From: Halococcus sediminicola | GTDB taxonomy: Archaea; Halobacteriota; Halobacteria; Halobacteriales; Halococcaceae | Reading direction: 5' to 3' | Assembly: GCF_000755245.1 (NCBI RefSeq) | Contig: NZ_BBMP01000026.1 | Coordinates: 186,001 to 250,000 of the forward strand | DNA length: 64,000 nucleotides | Shown here: in pieces, positions 43,055 through 52,392 of the stretch | How positions within the stretch are numbered: position 1 is the stretch's first letter | How the letters are laid out: the number at the start of each line of letters is the position of its first letter | Position numbers and translations under genes: made by a program | Notes under the pieces: generated by a model | What the model was told of the DNA's origin: nothing | The model's database searches: none | Seen by the model: only the letters and a program-made list of their open reading frames with translations

Positions 43055-43852
43055 GTGGCAGTCCGTCGATTCGTCCGCGGTCGCATCGAGTGGCCGCGCC
43101 TCGAAGCCGTCTGTCGGGAGTTCGCGGCGCGCTACGGCGAGTCGGCCGTTCGTGTGACCTTTCTCGACGGCGACAACTGGCTCTCGACGCCCTGCGTGAT
43201 CGACGAGCGCTGGTTCGTGAAGATCATCACCCCGCAGAACGCGCTGGTCCACGCGCTCTTCACCGCCGGACGGAACCTCGGCGTGTTTTCGAGCGGTCGG
43301 GAGGGGTTCTTCGAGCGCTTCGAAGGCCCCCTCGCGATGGCCGAGCACGAACTCGATGCTACCCGGCGCATCCGCGCGGTCGGCGTCAACGCGCCCGAAC
43401 CCATCGAGGCGTTCGCCCACGAGGAACTCGGGGTGGTCGTGCTCGAATACCTGCCCGACTTCCGCACGCTCGCGGCCCTCTCGCCGGCAGAGATACGGAC
43501 GTTCGCGCCGGCCCTGTTCGCGTCGCTCGCGCGGATGCACGATGCGGGCTTCGGCCACGGCGACCTCCGGGCCGAGAACGTCCTCGTTGCCGACGACGAG
43601 CTGTATTTCATCGACGCGACGAGCGTGCGCGCCGACGCCATCGCCGACGCGCGCTCGTACGATCTGGCCTGTGCGCTCGCGGCGCTCGAACCCGCCATCG
43701 GCGCGCGAGCGGCGGTCGATGCCGCCAATGAACAGTATGCCATCGAAGAACTACTCGCCGCCCGCGAGTTCGTCGGGTTCGTCGGCATGCGCCCCGACCA
43801 CGACTTCGACGCCGCCGTGCTCCGTGGCGAGATCGAAAAGCGCGCGGCGTAG
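43055..43852 (+). CDS. RIO/Bud32-like atypical protein kinase
   Basis: A 265-residue kinase-fold protein. It has an ATP-site lysine candidate in WFVKIITPQN, a hinge VVVLEYLPDFRTL, the catalytic loop GFGHGDLRAENVLV, and a metal motif IDAT in place of DFG, as in RIO, Bud32 and Kdo-kinase-like (WaaP) proteins. It could phosphorylate proteins or a small molecule or lipid sugar. GTG start at 43055, placed by the leaderless divergent promoter shared with the acyl-CoA dehydrogenase. No recognised N-terminal RIO domain. Confidence 0.8.
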   Translation: MAVRRFVRGRIEWPRLEAVCREFAARYGESAVRVTFLDGDNWLSTPCVIDERWFVKIITPQNALVHALFTAGRNLGVFSSGREGFFERFEGPLAMAEHELDATRRIRAVGVNAPEPIEAFAHEELGVVVLEYLPDFRTLAALSPAEIRTFAPALFASLARMHDAGFGHGDLRAENVLVADDELYFIDATSVRADAIADARSYDLACALAALEPAIGARAAVDAANEQYAIEELLAAREFVGFVGMRPDHDFDAAVLRGEIEKRAA

Positions 43853-43907
43853 CCTGGCCGGTCATGACCGGGAACAGCTATACCCGAACGCACCCCGTCA
43901 AGACGGT

Positions 43908-45476
43908 ATGGCAGAGACGACCACACGGCGACGGCCGGCGACGGAGTTCACGGACCTCCTCTCCCACCTTCCGCGGGACACGGAAGACCGCGAGGTGATC
44001 ACCGTCGAGGCACCCTACACCGGTGCGGAACTCGGTACGGTACCCGCCCACACCGTCGCGGACGTGCGTGCGGCCACCGAGCGCGCTGCCGATGCACAGC
44101 AGTCGTGGGCCGACCGGTCGTTCGACGAGCGCGCCGAAGTGATAAAGCGGTATCACGATCTCGTCCTCGACGAACAGGACGAATTACTGGATCTCGTCCA
44201 GCGCGAGAGCGGCAAGAGCCGACGGGCCGCCTACGAGGAGGTGCTCGATATCGCCATCACGAGCCGGTACTACGCCTACCACGGCGACGAGCACATCGGA
44301 TCGCGCCGGCGCGCGGGCGCGATTCCGTTCTTGACGAAGACCGTCGAACACCACCATCCGAAGGGAGTCGTCGGCATCATCTCACCGTGGAACTACCCCC
44401 TCACCCTCTCGGTGTCGGACGCGATTCCGGCGCTGCTCGCGGGCAATACCGTCGTCCTCAAGCCCGCAAAAGAAACTCCGTTCACCGCGCTGCGCGCCGT
44501 CTCGCTGCTCCGCGAAGCCGGTCTTCCAGAGGGCGTTTTGCAGGTCCTCACCGGGCGTGGCTCGGCGATCGGCACGCCGCTCATCGAGAACGTCGACTAC
44601 CTGATGTTCACCGGCAGCACCGAGATTGGGAAGACGGTGGCCGAACAGGCCGGCGCGAACCTGATCGACTGCTCGATGGAACTCGGCGGGAAGAATCCCT
44701 TGCTGGTGTTCGACGACGCCGACCTCGCCAAAACTACCGAGGGTGCGGTTCGCGGTGCGTTCACCAACGCCGGCCAACTCTGTATCTCGCTCGAACGATT
44801 CTACATCCAGTCGGGTATTCGCACGGAGTTCGAGCGGCGATTCGTCGAAGCCGTCGAAGCCCTCACGCTTGGCACGAGCCTCGATTACGGACCCGACGTC
44901 GGTTCGCTGGCCTCGGCCGACCAGTTGGAAAAGGTCGAGTCGCACGTCGAAGACGCCCGCGAGAAGGGCGCGAGGGTGCTCACGGGTGGGAAGGCGCGGC
45001 CCGATGTCGGCCCGTACTTCTACGAGCCGACGGTTTTGACCGGCGTGACCGACGAGATGACCGTAGCGAGCGAGGAGACCTTCGGACCGGTGGTGTCGAT
45101 CTACGAGTTCGACGAGACGAGCGAAGCCATCGCGCTGGCGAACGATTCCGAGCGCGGCCTGAACGCGAGCGTCTGGACCGAGAACTCGGAACTGGGCCAG
45201 GCCGTCGCCAAGCGCATCGAGTGTGGTACTGTCAACATCAACGAGGGCTACGTGGCGACGTGGGCCTCGACCGACGCGCCGATGGGCGGGATGAAGGAAT
45301 CCGGACTGGGCCGGCGACACGGTCGCGAGGGCATCCTGAAGTACACCGATTCCCAAACGGTGGCCGAGCAGCGCCTCGCACCTATCGCCGCCCCGCCCGG
45401 CGTTCCTGAGGAACTCTACACGACGGGGATGACGGCCGCGTTGCGCGCGCTGAAGCGGATTCCCGGGCTTCGATAG
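43908..45476 (+). CDS. NAD(P)-dependent aldehyde dehydrogenase A (succinate-semialdehyde type)
   Basis: A 522-residue ALDH. The cofactor region is GVVGIISPWNYPLTLS, with MFTGSTEIGKTVAEQAG; the general-base Glu is in MELGGKNPLLV and the catalytic Cys in NAGQLCISLERF. The C-terminal ESGLGRRHGREGILKYTD follows. The N terminus is about 40 residues longer than usual. The set of motifs is closest to succinate-semialdehyde dehydrogenases. Start 43908 chosen as the first ATG after the kinase stop (55 bp). A second ALDH follows with its own promoter. Confidence 0.9.
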   Translation: MAETTTRRRPATEFTDLLSHLPRDTEDREVITVEAPYTGAELGTVPAHTVADVRAATERAADAQQSWADRSFDERAEVIKRYHDLVLDEQDELLDLVQRESGKSRRAAYEEVLDIAITSRYYAYHGDEHIGSRRRAGAIPFLTKTVEHHHPKGVVGIISPWNYPLTLSVSDAIPALLAGNTVVLKPAKETPFTALRAVSLLREAGLPEGVLQVLTGRGSAIGTPLIENVDYLMFTGSTEIGKTVAEQAGANLIDCSMELGGKNPLLVFDDADLAKTTEGAVRGAFTNAGQLCISLERFYIQSGIRTEFERRFVEAVEALTLGTSLDYGPDVGSLASADQLEKVESHVEDAREKGARVLTGGKARPDVGPYFYEPTVLTGVTDEMTVASEETFGPVVSIYEFDETSEAIALANDSERGLNASVWTENSELGQAVAKRIECGTVNINEGYVATWASTDAPMGGMKESGLGRRHGREGILKYTDSQTVAEQRLAPIAAPPGVPEELYTTGMTAALRALKRIPGLR

Positions 45477-45533
45477 GTCATCCGCGCGAACAGCGCGACG
45501 TTTTTGTACTCGGCACACGCAACATTTGCCGAG

Positions 45534-47066
45534 ATGAGCCAGCAACTCAGCGAACCGTCCCAACACTACATCGGCGGCGAGTGGACCGACGGCCAGAGTA
45601 CGGAAACGTTCGAGAGTACGAACCCGGCGACGGGCGAGACGCTCGGCGAGTTCCATCGGGGGACCGACGCCGACGTCGACCGCGCGCTCGCGGCCGCCGA
45701 CGACGCCTTCGAGGAGTGGTCGTCGCTGTCGTACATCGACCGCGCGGAGTACCTCTGGGAGATCTACCATGAACTCCGCGACCGCACCGACGAACTCGGC
45801 GAGATCGTCACCAAGGAATGTGGCAAGGAGGTCTCCGAAGGTCGGGCCGACGTGGTTGAGGCCGCCCACATGGTCGAGTGGGCCGCCGCCGACGCGCGCC
45901 ATCCCCACGGCGACGTCGTCCCCTCCGAAATCGCCGGCAAGGACGCCTACATGCGCCGCAAACCCCGCGGCGTCGTCGGCTGCATCTCGCCGTGGAACTT
46001 CCCAGTCGCGATTCCGTTCTGGCACATGGCCGTCACGCTGGTGGAAGGGAATACTGTGGTGTGGAAACCCGCCGAGCAGACGCCGTGGTGCGGACAGGTC
46101 ATCGCCGAGATGTTCGAGCAGACGGGCATCCCCGACGGCGTCTTCAACATGGTACAGGGCTATGGCGACGCCGGCGAGGCCATCGTCGACGATGACCGCG
46201 TCGAGACCGTGCTCTTCACCGGATCGGCCGAGGTCGGTCACGAGATCGCCGGCAAGGTCGGTGGCGAACCGGGCAAGCTCGCGGCCTGTGAGATGGGCGG
46301 CAAGAACGGGATCGTCGTGACGAGCGAGGCCGACATGGAGACGGCCGTCCACTCGGCCGTGATGAGTTCGTTCAAGACGACGGGCCAGCGCTGCGTCTCC
46401 TCCGAGCGCCTCATCGTCCACGAGGACCTCTACGACGAGTTCAAGGAGCGCTTCGTCGACATCGCCGAGGACGTTGCCGTCGGCGACCCGCTGGAGGAGA
46501 ATACGTTCATGGGGCCGCTCATCGAACCCGACCACAAGGAGAAGGTCACCGGCTACAACGATCTCGCACGCGAGGAGGACGTCGAGGTGCTCGTCGACCG
46601 CACGGAACTCGACGAGAGCGAGATTCCCGAGGGCCACGAGGATGGCCACTGGGTCGGGCCGTTCGTCTACGAGGCCGACCACGACGCGGACCTGCGGGTC
46701 ACCCACGAGGAGGTCTTCGGCCCGCACGTCGCGCTCATGCCGTACTCGGGCGATATCGAGGAGGCAGTCGAGATCCACAACGATACCGAGTACGGGCTGG
46801 CGGGAGCCATTATCTCGGAGAACTACCACGAGATCAACTACTTCCGCGACAACGCCGAGATCGGACTCGCCTACGGCAATCTCCCGTGCATCGGCGCGGA
46901 GATCCAGTTGCCCTTCGGCGGCGTGAAGAAATCGGGCAACGGCTACCCGAGCGCGCGCGAGATCATCGAGGCCGTCACCGAGCGCACCGCGTGGACGCTC
47001 AATAACGCCGAGGGCATCCAGATGGCACAGGGTCTCTCGGCCGACATCACGACCAAAGACGACTGA
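45534..47066 (+). CDS. NAD(P)-dependent aldehyde dehydrogenase B
   Basis: A 510-residue ALDH only distantly like its neighbour. YIGGEWTDGQSTETFES at the start, GVVGCISPWNFPVAIPFWHM for cofactor binding, Glu in CEMGGKNGIVV, catalytic Cys in TTGQRCVSSERL, and a C-terminal PFGGVKKSGNGYPSAREIIE. Insertions around residues 345-370 (VLVDRTELDESEIPEGHEDG) are acidic and halophile-specific. Possible substrates include semialdehydes from amino acids or sugars. A TATA-like TTTTTGTAC lies about 25-33 bp upstream. In-frame ATG at 45504 rejected. Confidence 0.9.
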   Translation: MSQQLSEPSQHYIGGEWTDGQSTETFESTNPATGETLGEFHRGTDADVDRALAAADDAFEEWSSLSYIDRAEYLWEIYHELRDRTDELGEIVTKECGKEVSEGRADVVEAAHMVEWAAADARHPHGDVVPSEIAGKDAYMRRKPRGVVGCISPWNFPVAIPFWHMAVTLVEGNTVVWKPAEQTPWCGQVIAEMFEQTGIPDGVFNMVQGYGDAGEAIVDDDRVETVLFTGSAEVGHEIAGKVGGEPGKLAACEMGGKNGIVVTSEADMETAVHSAVMSSFKTTGQRCVSSERLIVHEDLYDEFKERFVDIAEDVAVGDPLEENTFMGPLIEPDHKEKVTGYNDLAREEDVEVLVDRTELDESEIPEGHEDGHWVGPFVYEADHDADLRVTHEEVFGPHVALMPYSGDIEEAVEIHNDTEYGLAGAIISENYHEINYFRDNAEIGLAYGNLPCIGAEIQLPFGGVKKSGNGYPSAREIIEAVTERTAWTLNNAEGIQMAQGLSADITTKDD

Positions 47067-47085
47067 GTCGGCAGTTCCTTTTTGC

Positions 47086-47976
47086 TCAGTCGGCGGCGTT
47101 CGCCGCCCTGTTTAGTTCCGCCACCGTGCGACCCTCTCCCACGAGTCGGTCGTAACAGTCGGCCGGCGGGCCGACCCACGCGCCCAGTTCGAGCGCGCGC
47201 TCGATGAGTCGCCGGTAGAGCGTTCGATAACCCGGGAAGTCGCCACTCAGGTAGCGTGGATGCCAAAGCACCGTCATCACGGCGTCGTTCGCGGCGGCCT
47301 CCGCGAGGAGTTCCTCGCAGGCGTTCCACGCCGTCTCGATATTCTCGTGCTGTTCGAACAGCGCGACTTCCATCAGCGTGAGCGGAAAGACGGTAAACTC
47401 GTCGTCGAACGGATGGACGAGGTCGTAGCCGTGGGTGAACCCGTAGTCGATGCTCGATCCGAGCGAACTGTCGTATTCGAGACCGATGGCACGGTGGTGG
47501 TCCCACGTTGCCGGTGCACGATTGAGGAAGTGCTGGCGACCCCCTCTCAGTCGGTGGCCGAGCACCCGTTCGACCATCCCCTTCTCTGTGGCGAGGCGTT
47601 CGCGGTCGTCGTAGGAGTCGTAGGAGCCGTGCAGGCCCACCTCCCAGCCGCCCGCATCGAGGTTCCGGATGACCTTCGCCATCCGGGGAGCCGAGACGTC
47701 GTAGCGCCCGAGGTGTTCGAGCCAGTAGCGCGGGCGCAGCCACTCTCGCGGGGAGCGATTCCACAACCCGCGCTCGGAGAGGAAATACAGCGCCGAGCGC
47801 ACGCCGAAATCTTCTTCTAGTTGCATCAGCGTGTCGAACTGCCAGTAGGGATTGACGTGGGGCGAGAGCGCCCTGAGACGGGCGGGGTCGCGTTCGACCA
47901 GCGTGTCGGAAATGGCCTGATACGTCTTGTACGGGCGATCCACGTCGTGGGTGAGACAGAGCGCGAACTCAGCCAT
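47086..47976 (-). CDS. Polysaccharide-deacetylase-like protein
   Basis: A 296-residue NodB-like barrel protein. It has the aspartate motif LCLTHDVDRPYKTYQ, a GWEVGLHGSYDSYDD histidine segment, GGRQHFLNR in place of the RxP motif, and a terminal VMTVLWHPRYLSG histidine. It keeps most metal ligands, but the arginine motif is changed, so a variant specificity is likely. It overlaps the 2-epimerase gene by 8 bp and is the last gene of the minus-strand Wbp-like operon. It may deacetylate the N-acetylated uronic acid or its glycan. Confidence 0.82.
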   Translation of the reverse strand: MAEFALCLTHDVDRPYKTYQAISDTLVERDPARLRALSPHVNPYWQFDTLMQLEEDFGVRSALYFLSERGLWNRSPREWLRPRYWLEHLGRYDVSAPRMAKVIRNLDAGGWEVGLHGSYDSYDDRERLATEKGMVERVLGHRLRGGRQHFLNRAPATWDHHRAIGLEYDSSLGSSIDYGFTHGYDLVHPFDDEFTVFPLTLMEVALFEQHENIETAWNACEELLAEAAANDAVMTVLWHPRYLSGDFPGYRTLYRRLIERALELGAWVGPPADCYDRLVGEGRTVAELNRAANAAD

Positions 47977-49033
47977 CGTGCTCTTCGAGCAGCGCGACCA
48001 TCCGTTCGGCGGCGTCGCCGTCGCCGTAGAGTTCGGGCTTTTCAGGTAACGAGACCTCCCTGCCGAGTTCGCGCTCGATGGCGTCTTCGTCGGCTCCGAC
48101 CAGCGTGTTCCAGCCGGCGTCGACGGTCTCGACCCACTCGGTTTCGTCACGAAGCGTCACACAGGGCGTATCGAGGAAGAACGCCTCCTTCTGGACGCCC
48201 CCCGAATCGGTGGCGACGCGTTCGGCCTCGTCGAGGAGGCGGACGAAATCGAGATAGCCCTGTGGCTCGATGAGTGTCAACTGCCGCTCGACGTCCTCGT
48301 AGAATCCGTACGTTTCGAGGCGTTCGGTCGTCCGCGGATGGATGGGAAAGACTACCTCGCGGTCGGTCTCGCCGAGCGCGCGCATGATGGTCGCCAGCCG
48401 CTCGCGGTCGTCGGTGTTGCCCGCTCGGTGGACGGTTGCGAGGACGTACTCGCCCGCGGTGAGGTTGTACTCCTCTAACACCGTCGAGTGGTCGGCGGCG
48501 CGGGTGCGCGCCCAGAGGATGGCGTCGTACATGACGTCGCCCGTGAGGTGGACGTTCTCGACGCCCTCCGTTTCGAGGTTCGTGACGCCGCGCTCGGTCG
48601 GCGCGAAGAGCAGGTCCGAGACGTGATCGGTGAGCACGCGATTTCTCTCCTCGGGCATCGAACGGTTGTAGCTGCGCAGGCCGGCCTCGACGTGGGCGAG
48701 GCGGGCGTCGGTCTTTGCGGTCACGACCGCCCCCGCGAGCGTCGAGTTCGTGTCGCCGTAGACGACGACCACGTCGGGGTCTTCGTGTGCGACCAATTCG
48801 CCGAAGCGTGTCACCATCTCGCCGGTCTGCTCGCCGTGGGTGCCCGATCCCACCCCCAAATCGTACTCGGGGGTCGGGATGGCGAGTTCCTCGAAGAACA
48901 CCTCGGACATCGCCTCGCTGTAGTGCTGGCCGGTGTGGACGAGTACCTCCTCGTGGCGGCCGGTGAGCGCGCGCGAGACGGGGAAGGCTTTGATGAACTG
49001 CGGGCGCGCGCCGACGACCGAGACGACCTTCAT
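47969..49033 (-). CDS. wecB: Non-hydrolysing UDP-N-acetylglucosamine 2-epimerase (WecB/WbpI)
   Basis: A 354-residue GT-B-fold epimerase that interconverts C2 epimers of UDP-HexNAc. KVVSVVGARPQFIKAFPVSR, the HTGQHYSEAMSEVFFEEL loop, VYGDTNSTLAGA with its catalytic Asp, HVEAGLRSYNRSMPEERNR with catalytic Glu residues, and a late SGGVQKEAFFL motif. In the Wbp pathway the homologue WbpI acts on UDP-GlcNAc3NAcA. The presence of WbpA/B/E/D equivalents in the same operon favours that role, but plain WecB activity (UDP-GlcNAc to UDP-ManNAc) is equally consistent with sequence. It overlaps both neighbours. Confidence 0.92.
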   Translation of the reverse strand: MKVVSVVGARPQFIKAFPVSRALTGRHEEVLVHTGQHYSEAMSEVFFEELAIPTPEYDLGVGSGTHGEQTGEMVTRFGELVAHEDPDVVVVYGDTNSTLAGAVVTAKTDARLAHVEAGLRSYNRSMPEERNRVLTDHVSDLLFAPTERGVTNLETEGVENVHLTGDVMYDAILWARTRAADHSTVLEEYNLTAGEYVLATVHRAGNTDDRERLATIMRALGETDREVVFPIHPRTTERLETYGFYEDVERQLTLIEPQGYLDFVRLLDEAERVATDSGGVQKEAFFLDTPCVTLRDETEWVETVDAGWNTLVGADEDAIERELGREVSLPEKPELYGDGDAAERMVALLEEHDG

Positions 49034-50073
49034 CGTCCCTCCCGACCCACACTCTCGGGTTCGAGACCGTCGTACTGTCCGACGCGCAGTCGCTCGTTCG
49101 TCTGCAAGTCGTAGGCCATCCCGACCGCGAGCGCGATGACGCCGACGACGACCAACAGCAACGATAGCGCCCCCCTGACGAACCCGAATCCCGACCCGAG
49201 CAGGGTAACGAGGGTGAACAGCGCACCGAGGACGCCCGCGACAGTGCTACTGATACCGACGAAATAGAGCAACACGAGCGGGTGGAAGTCGTGGACCACG
49301 TAGCGCATCGTCAGCCGGCGGACGAAGTTGCGCGCGAGCAACACCGACAGCCGGGGAACGAACGTCGAGTAGCGAATCCCACTCTGTTCGTCGCCGTAGA
49401 CCGCCGGATGGGAGACGTCGACCACCCGACACTGGTGGACGTTGAGCGTCGTGAGCATGTCGTTCAAAAAGCCGTAGTCGTCGTATAGCCTGTCAACGTC
49501 GATACGTGCGAGCGCGTCGCCGGCAATCGCCGTGAAGCCGTTCTGCGGGTCGCTCATCTTCCAGTAGCCACTGGAGATCTTGGTGAGATAGGTCAGCAGT
49601 GAATTACCGAAAAATCGCCAGTTCGACATTTGTTTGCGGTCGCGGTGGAGGAGACGGGTCCCTTTCGCGTAGTCGGCCCAGCCCTCGGCGACCGGTTCGA
49701 CGATGCGAGCGAGCATGTCGGGGTTCATCTGTCCGTCGGCGTCCATCACCGCCACGACGTCGATACCGTCGTCGAGCGCGCGCCGATACCCGGTCTTGAC
49801 CGCGCCGCCGCGACCGTGGTTGGTCTCGTGGCGAATTGGCTCGACCACGCCCCCGAAGGCCGCGCCGCCGTCGGCCAGCGTCGTGCTCTCGCCCCGAGTC
49901 CGGTTTGCGCGCTCGGCGTGGCGCTCTATTTCCGCCCACGTCCCGTCGGTCGAGCAGTCATCGACGGCATAGACGCGGTCGACGTACTTCGGAAGGGTCT
50001 CGATGACCCGTCCGACGAACGCCTCCTCGTTGTGAGCGGGGATGACGACCCCGACGCTTTTCCCGTTATACAT
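49030..50073 (-). CDS. GT2 polyprenyl-phosphate glycosyltransferase with membrane tail
   Basis: A 347-residue dolichyl-phosphate-sugar-synthase-like GT2. VGVVIPAHNEEAFVGRVIET, YAVDDCSTDGTW, and the DxD motif in VAVMDADGQMNPDML. Two C-terminal hydrophobic helices (about 254-315) follow an interface region with RFFGNSLLTYLTKISSGYW, typical of DPMS-like enzymes with attached membrane domains. It may transfer a sugar made by this operon to dolichyl phosphate. Linked by ATGA overlap to wecB and by 8 bp to the dehydrogenase. Confidence 0.9.
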   Translation of the reverse strand: MYNGKSVGVVIPAHNEEAFVGRVIETLPKYVDRVYAVDDCSTDGTWAEIERHAERANRTRGESTTLADGGAAFGGVVEPIRHETNHGRGGAVKTGYRRALDDGIDVVAVMDADGQMNPDMLARIVEPVAEGWADYAKGTRLLHRDRKQMSNWRFFGNSLLTYLTKISSGYWKMSDPQNGFTAIAGDALARIDVDRLYDDYGFLNDMLTTLNVHQCRVVDVSHPAVYGDEQSGIRYSTFVPRLSVLLARNFVRRLTMRYVVHDFHPLVLLYFVGISSTVAGVLGALFTLVTLLGSGFGFVRGALSLLLVVVGVIALAVGMAYDLQTNERLRVGQYDGLEPESVGREGR

Positions 50074-51421
50074 GGCCGCTCCCTATCGTGTACACCCTGT
50101 GGGTGGTGTCCGATAAATCGAGCGTTCCGCGCCCGTCGACGACGACCAGCGGCGCGGGGAATGCCGTCCAGTCGATGCGCTCGAAGGCCTCGTGTGGCGT
50201 CACCATGACGACACCGTCTATCTCCCGGTCGGTGATCTCGTCGACCGAGACCGGTGTCGCAGCGAATTCACTGAAATCGTCGATGAGTGGGTCCGTACAG
50301 AGGACCTCCGTCCCCGCCGCGTCAAGTCCGTCGATGATGGGGCGGGCGGGCGTCGCGGCAGTCTCGGCGACGCCGGGCCGATAGGCGATTCCCAGCACGA
50401 GCACCGTCGTCTCCCCCAACTCCCGTCCTTCGGCTTCGAACTCCTCGCGGAGTTTGCGCACCGTGAACGCGGGCATGCCGTCGTTGACGTCGCGTGCGGT
50501 GTGCAACAGCGGCGCGTCCTCGGTGCGGTCGTGGGCGAGGAAGTAGGGATAGTAGGGGATGCAGTGGCCGCCGACGCCCGCGCCGGGGTCGTGGATCTCG
50601 CAGAAGGGCTGGGTGTTCGCGGTGGCGATGGCCTCGCGCACGTCGATAGCGAGGTCGTCGGTGAACCGCGCCAGTTCGTTGGCGAGGGCGATGTTCACGT
50701 CGCGGTAGACTCCTTCAAACAATTTGACTGCTTCGGCCGTCGTCGCGTCTCTGACAGTGAGCACGCCCTCCGAATTGATCTCCTCGTAGATGGTCCGTGC
50801 CGCTTTCGTACTTTTCTCGTCGACGCCACCCACCACCTTCGGGTAGGCTCCCCGGATGTCTTCGAGCGCGCGCCCGCTCGACGTGCGCTCGGGACAGAAC
50901 GCGACGCCGAACTCGCCGCCCGAAACGTCGCTTTCGGCTTCGAGCAGCGGTAACACGACCTCCCGACAGGTCTTCGGCGGCACCGTACACTCGACGACCA
51001 CGAGGTCGCCCGCCGAAAGTCCGGCGGCGACGTCTTCGATCACGGATTCGAGAATCGAGATGTCGGGAGCGTTCCCCGCGGCGAGTCGCGTCGGCACGAT
51101 GACGACGTGGACCGCCGCCGCGTCGGCCGCCGCACGGTTGCCGGTCGCCCGCAGCGCATCCTCGGCGACCAACTGCTCGACGAGCGTGTCGAGACCGGGC
51201 TCGCCACGTACGTGGGAGTCGCCACGGTTGATGTCCTCGACGACGGCTTCGTTCGCGTCCGCACCGACGACGTTGCCACAGACCTCGGCATAGGCCGCCG
51301 CCAGCGGCAGCCCCATCTTGCCGAGTCCGTACACGCCCACGGGGATCTCCCCATCGAGAAACGCCTCGCGCGTGCGCTCGCTCTCCCTGCCATAGGGGGC
51401 GACGGACTCGGCCCGGCTCAT
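50066..51421 (-). CDS. wecC: UDP-N-acetyl-hexosamine 6-dehydrogenase (WecC/WbpA type)
   Basis: A 451-residue nucleotide-sugar dehydrogenase performing two NAD+-dependent oxidations of C6 to a uronic acid. NAD motif GVYGLGKMGLPLAAAYAE (GLGKMG 32-37), FCPERT at 175-180, catalytic K233 in AEAVKLFEG, catalytic C287 in GVGGHCIPYYPYF, and a C-terminal UDP-binding domain (VLVLGIAYRPGVAETAATPA). Start 51421 in ATGA overlap with the Gfo/Idh gene. Substrate UDP-GlcNAc (WbpA) or UDP-ManNAc (WecC) cannot be told from sequence; operon context favours the WbpA route. Confidence 0.92.
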   Translation of the reverse strand: MSRAESVAPYGRESERTREAFLDGEIPVGVYGLGKMGLPLAAAYAEVCGNVVGADANEAVVEDINRGDSHVRGEPGLDTLVEQLVAEDALRATGNRAAADAAAVHVVIVPTRLAAGNAPDISILESVIEDVAAGLSAGDLVVVECTVPPKTCREVVLPLLEAESDVSGGEFGVAFCPERTSSGRALEDIRGAYPKVVGGVDEKSTKAARTIYEEINSEGVLTVRDATTAEAVKLFEGVYRDVNIALANELARFTDDLAIDVREAIATANTQPFCEIHDPGAGVGGHCIPYYPYFLAHDRTEDAPLLHTARDVNDGMPAFTVRKLREEFEAEGRELGETTVLVLGIAYRPGVAETAATPARPIIDGLDAAGTEVLCTDPLIDDFSEFAATPVSVDEITDREIDGVVMVTPHEAFERIDWTAFPAPLVVVDGRGTLDLSDTTHRVYTIGSGHV

Positions 51422-52392
51422 CGCGCCTCGGCCTCCATGCGGTCGTCGGCCAGCCGGTCGATCTTGTGGGCGACCGACAGCGCGCGCAGGCCGTCCGCTG
51501 CGGTCACGAGCGGTGTTTTTCGCTCGCGGACGCAGTCGACGAACGAGGCGAGTTCTTCCTTCAACGGTTCGCCGCTGTCGACCATCGGCTGCTCGACGAC
51601 GCCCTCGTGGCGGTAGTGCATGCCGCTTTTCCGCTCGACGTACTCGGGCAGCGAGTGACGGTGGATGGCGACCGAGCGGTCGATGTAGTCGACGGCGATC
51701 CAGCACTCGCGGGTCGTAATCGAGAGCTGGCGGATCTTCTTCTGGGTGACGCGGCTCGCGGTCAGGCTGGCGACGATGCCGCTCTCGAAACGCAGTTGGG
51801 CGTCGATGTAGCGGTTCTCCTCCGCACCGAGGGCGTTCACCGTTGTAACGTCCTCGTCGATGAGCGAGAGGAGGACATCGATGTCGTGGATCATCAGGTC
51901 CATCACGGCGTTGTCCGCGATGGTGCGCTCGCGCGGCGAACCGAGCCGTTGGGCGTCGACGGCGAGTATCTCCTGATCGGAGAGGATCTCCGAGACGGCC
52001 TGTACGGCCGGGTTGAACCGCTCGACGTGGCCCACTTGGACGATGACACCCTGCTCGTCGGCCAGCGCTTCGAGCGCGCGCCCCTCGCTCGGCTCGCTGA
52101 CGAACGGTTTCTCGACGAGCACATCCACGTCGGCTTCGATACACTCGCGTGCGAGGCTCGCGTGATGGGCGGTCGGCACGGCGATCGAGACCGCCTCGGC
52201 GCGGTCGAGCAGCTCTCCCTTTGCGAGCGCCGCCGTGTCGTGGCTCGCGGCGACCTCGGACGCGCGCTCGGCGTCGACGTCGGCGACCCCGACGAGTTCG
52301 ACGCCGGGCAGTTCGGCGTAGACACGCGCGTGGTTCTGGCCCATACTACCGACGCCGACGACGCCGGCCCGTATCGGCTCCGTACGACTCAT
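51418..52392 (-). CDS. UDP-GlcNAc-uronate 3-dehydrogenase (WbpB/WlbA-like, Gfo/Idh/MocA)
   Basis: A 324-residue Gfo/Idh/MocA oxidoreductase. Rossmann motif RAGVVGVGSMGQNHARVYAE, catalytic lysine in DVLVEKPFVSEPSEG, and the GHVERFNPAVQAVSEIL segment typical of WbpB/WlbA-like UDP-sugar 3-dehydrogenases. It would oxidise C3 of UDP-GlcNAcA to the 3-keto sugar for the aminotransferase encoded next. It overlaps both neighbours (ATGA). It differs clearly from the two catabolic Gfo/Idh paralogues at 0.7-3 kb. Confidence 0.87.
   Translation of the reverse strand: MSRTEPIRAGVVGVGSMGQNHARVYAELPGVELVGVADVDAERASEVAASHDTAALAKGELLDRAEAVSIAVPTAHHASLARECIEADVDVLVEKPFVSEPSEGRALEALADEQGVIVQVGHVERFNPAVQAVSEILSDQEILAVDAQRLGSPRERTIADNAVMDLMIHDIDVLLSLIDEDVTTVNALGAEENRYIDAQLRFESGIVASLTASRVTQKKIRQLSITTRECWIAVDYIDRSVAIHRHSLPEYVERKSGMHYRHEGVVEQPMVDSGEPLKEELASFVDCVRERKTPLVTAADGLRALSVAHKIDRLADDRMEAEAR

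Noticed and set aside
44382-46829. Very long antisense open frame (815 codons) across the two aldehyde dehydrogenases
   Set aside because: High-GC DNA leaves the complementary frame open. Composition is Arg/Val/His-rich without domains, while the plus strand encodes two ALDHs with full catalytic motifs.
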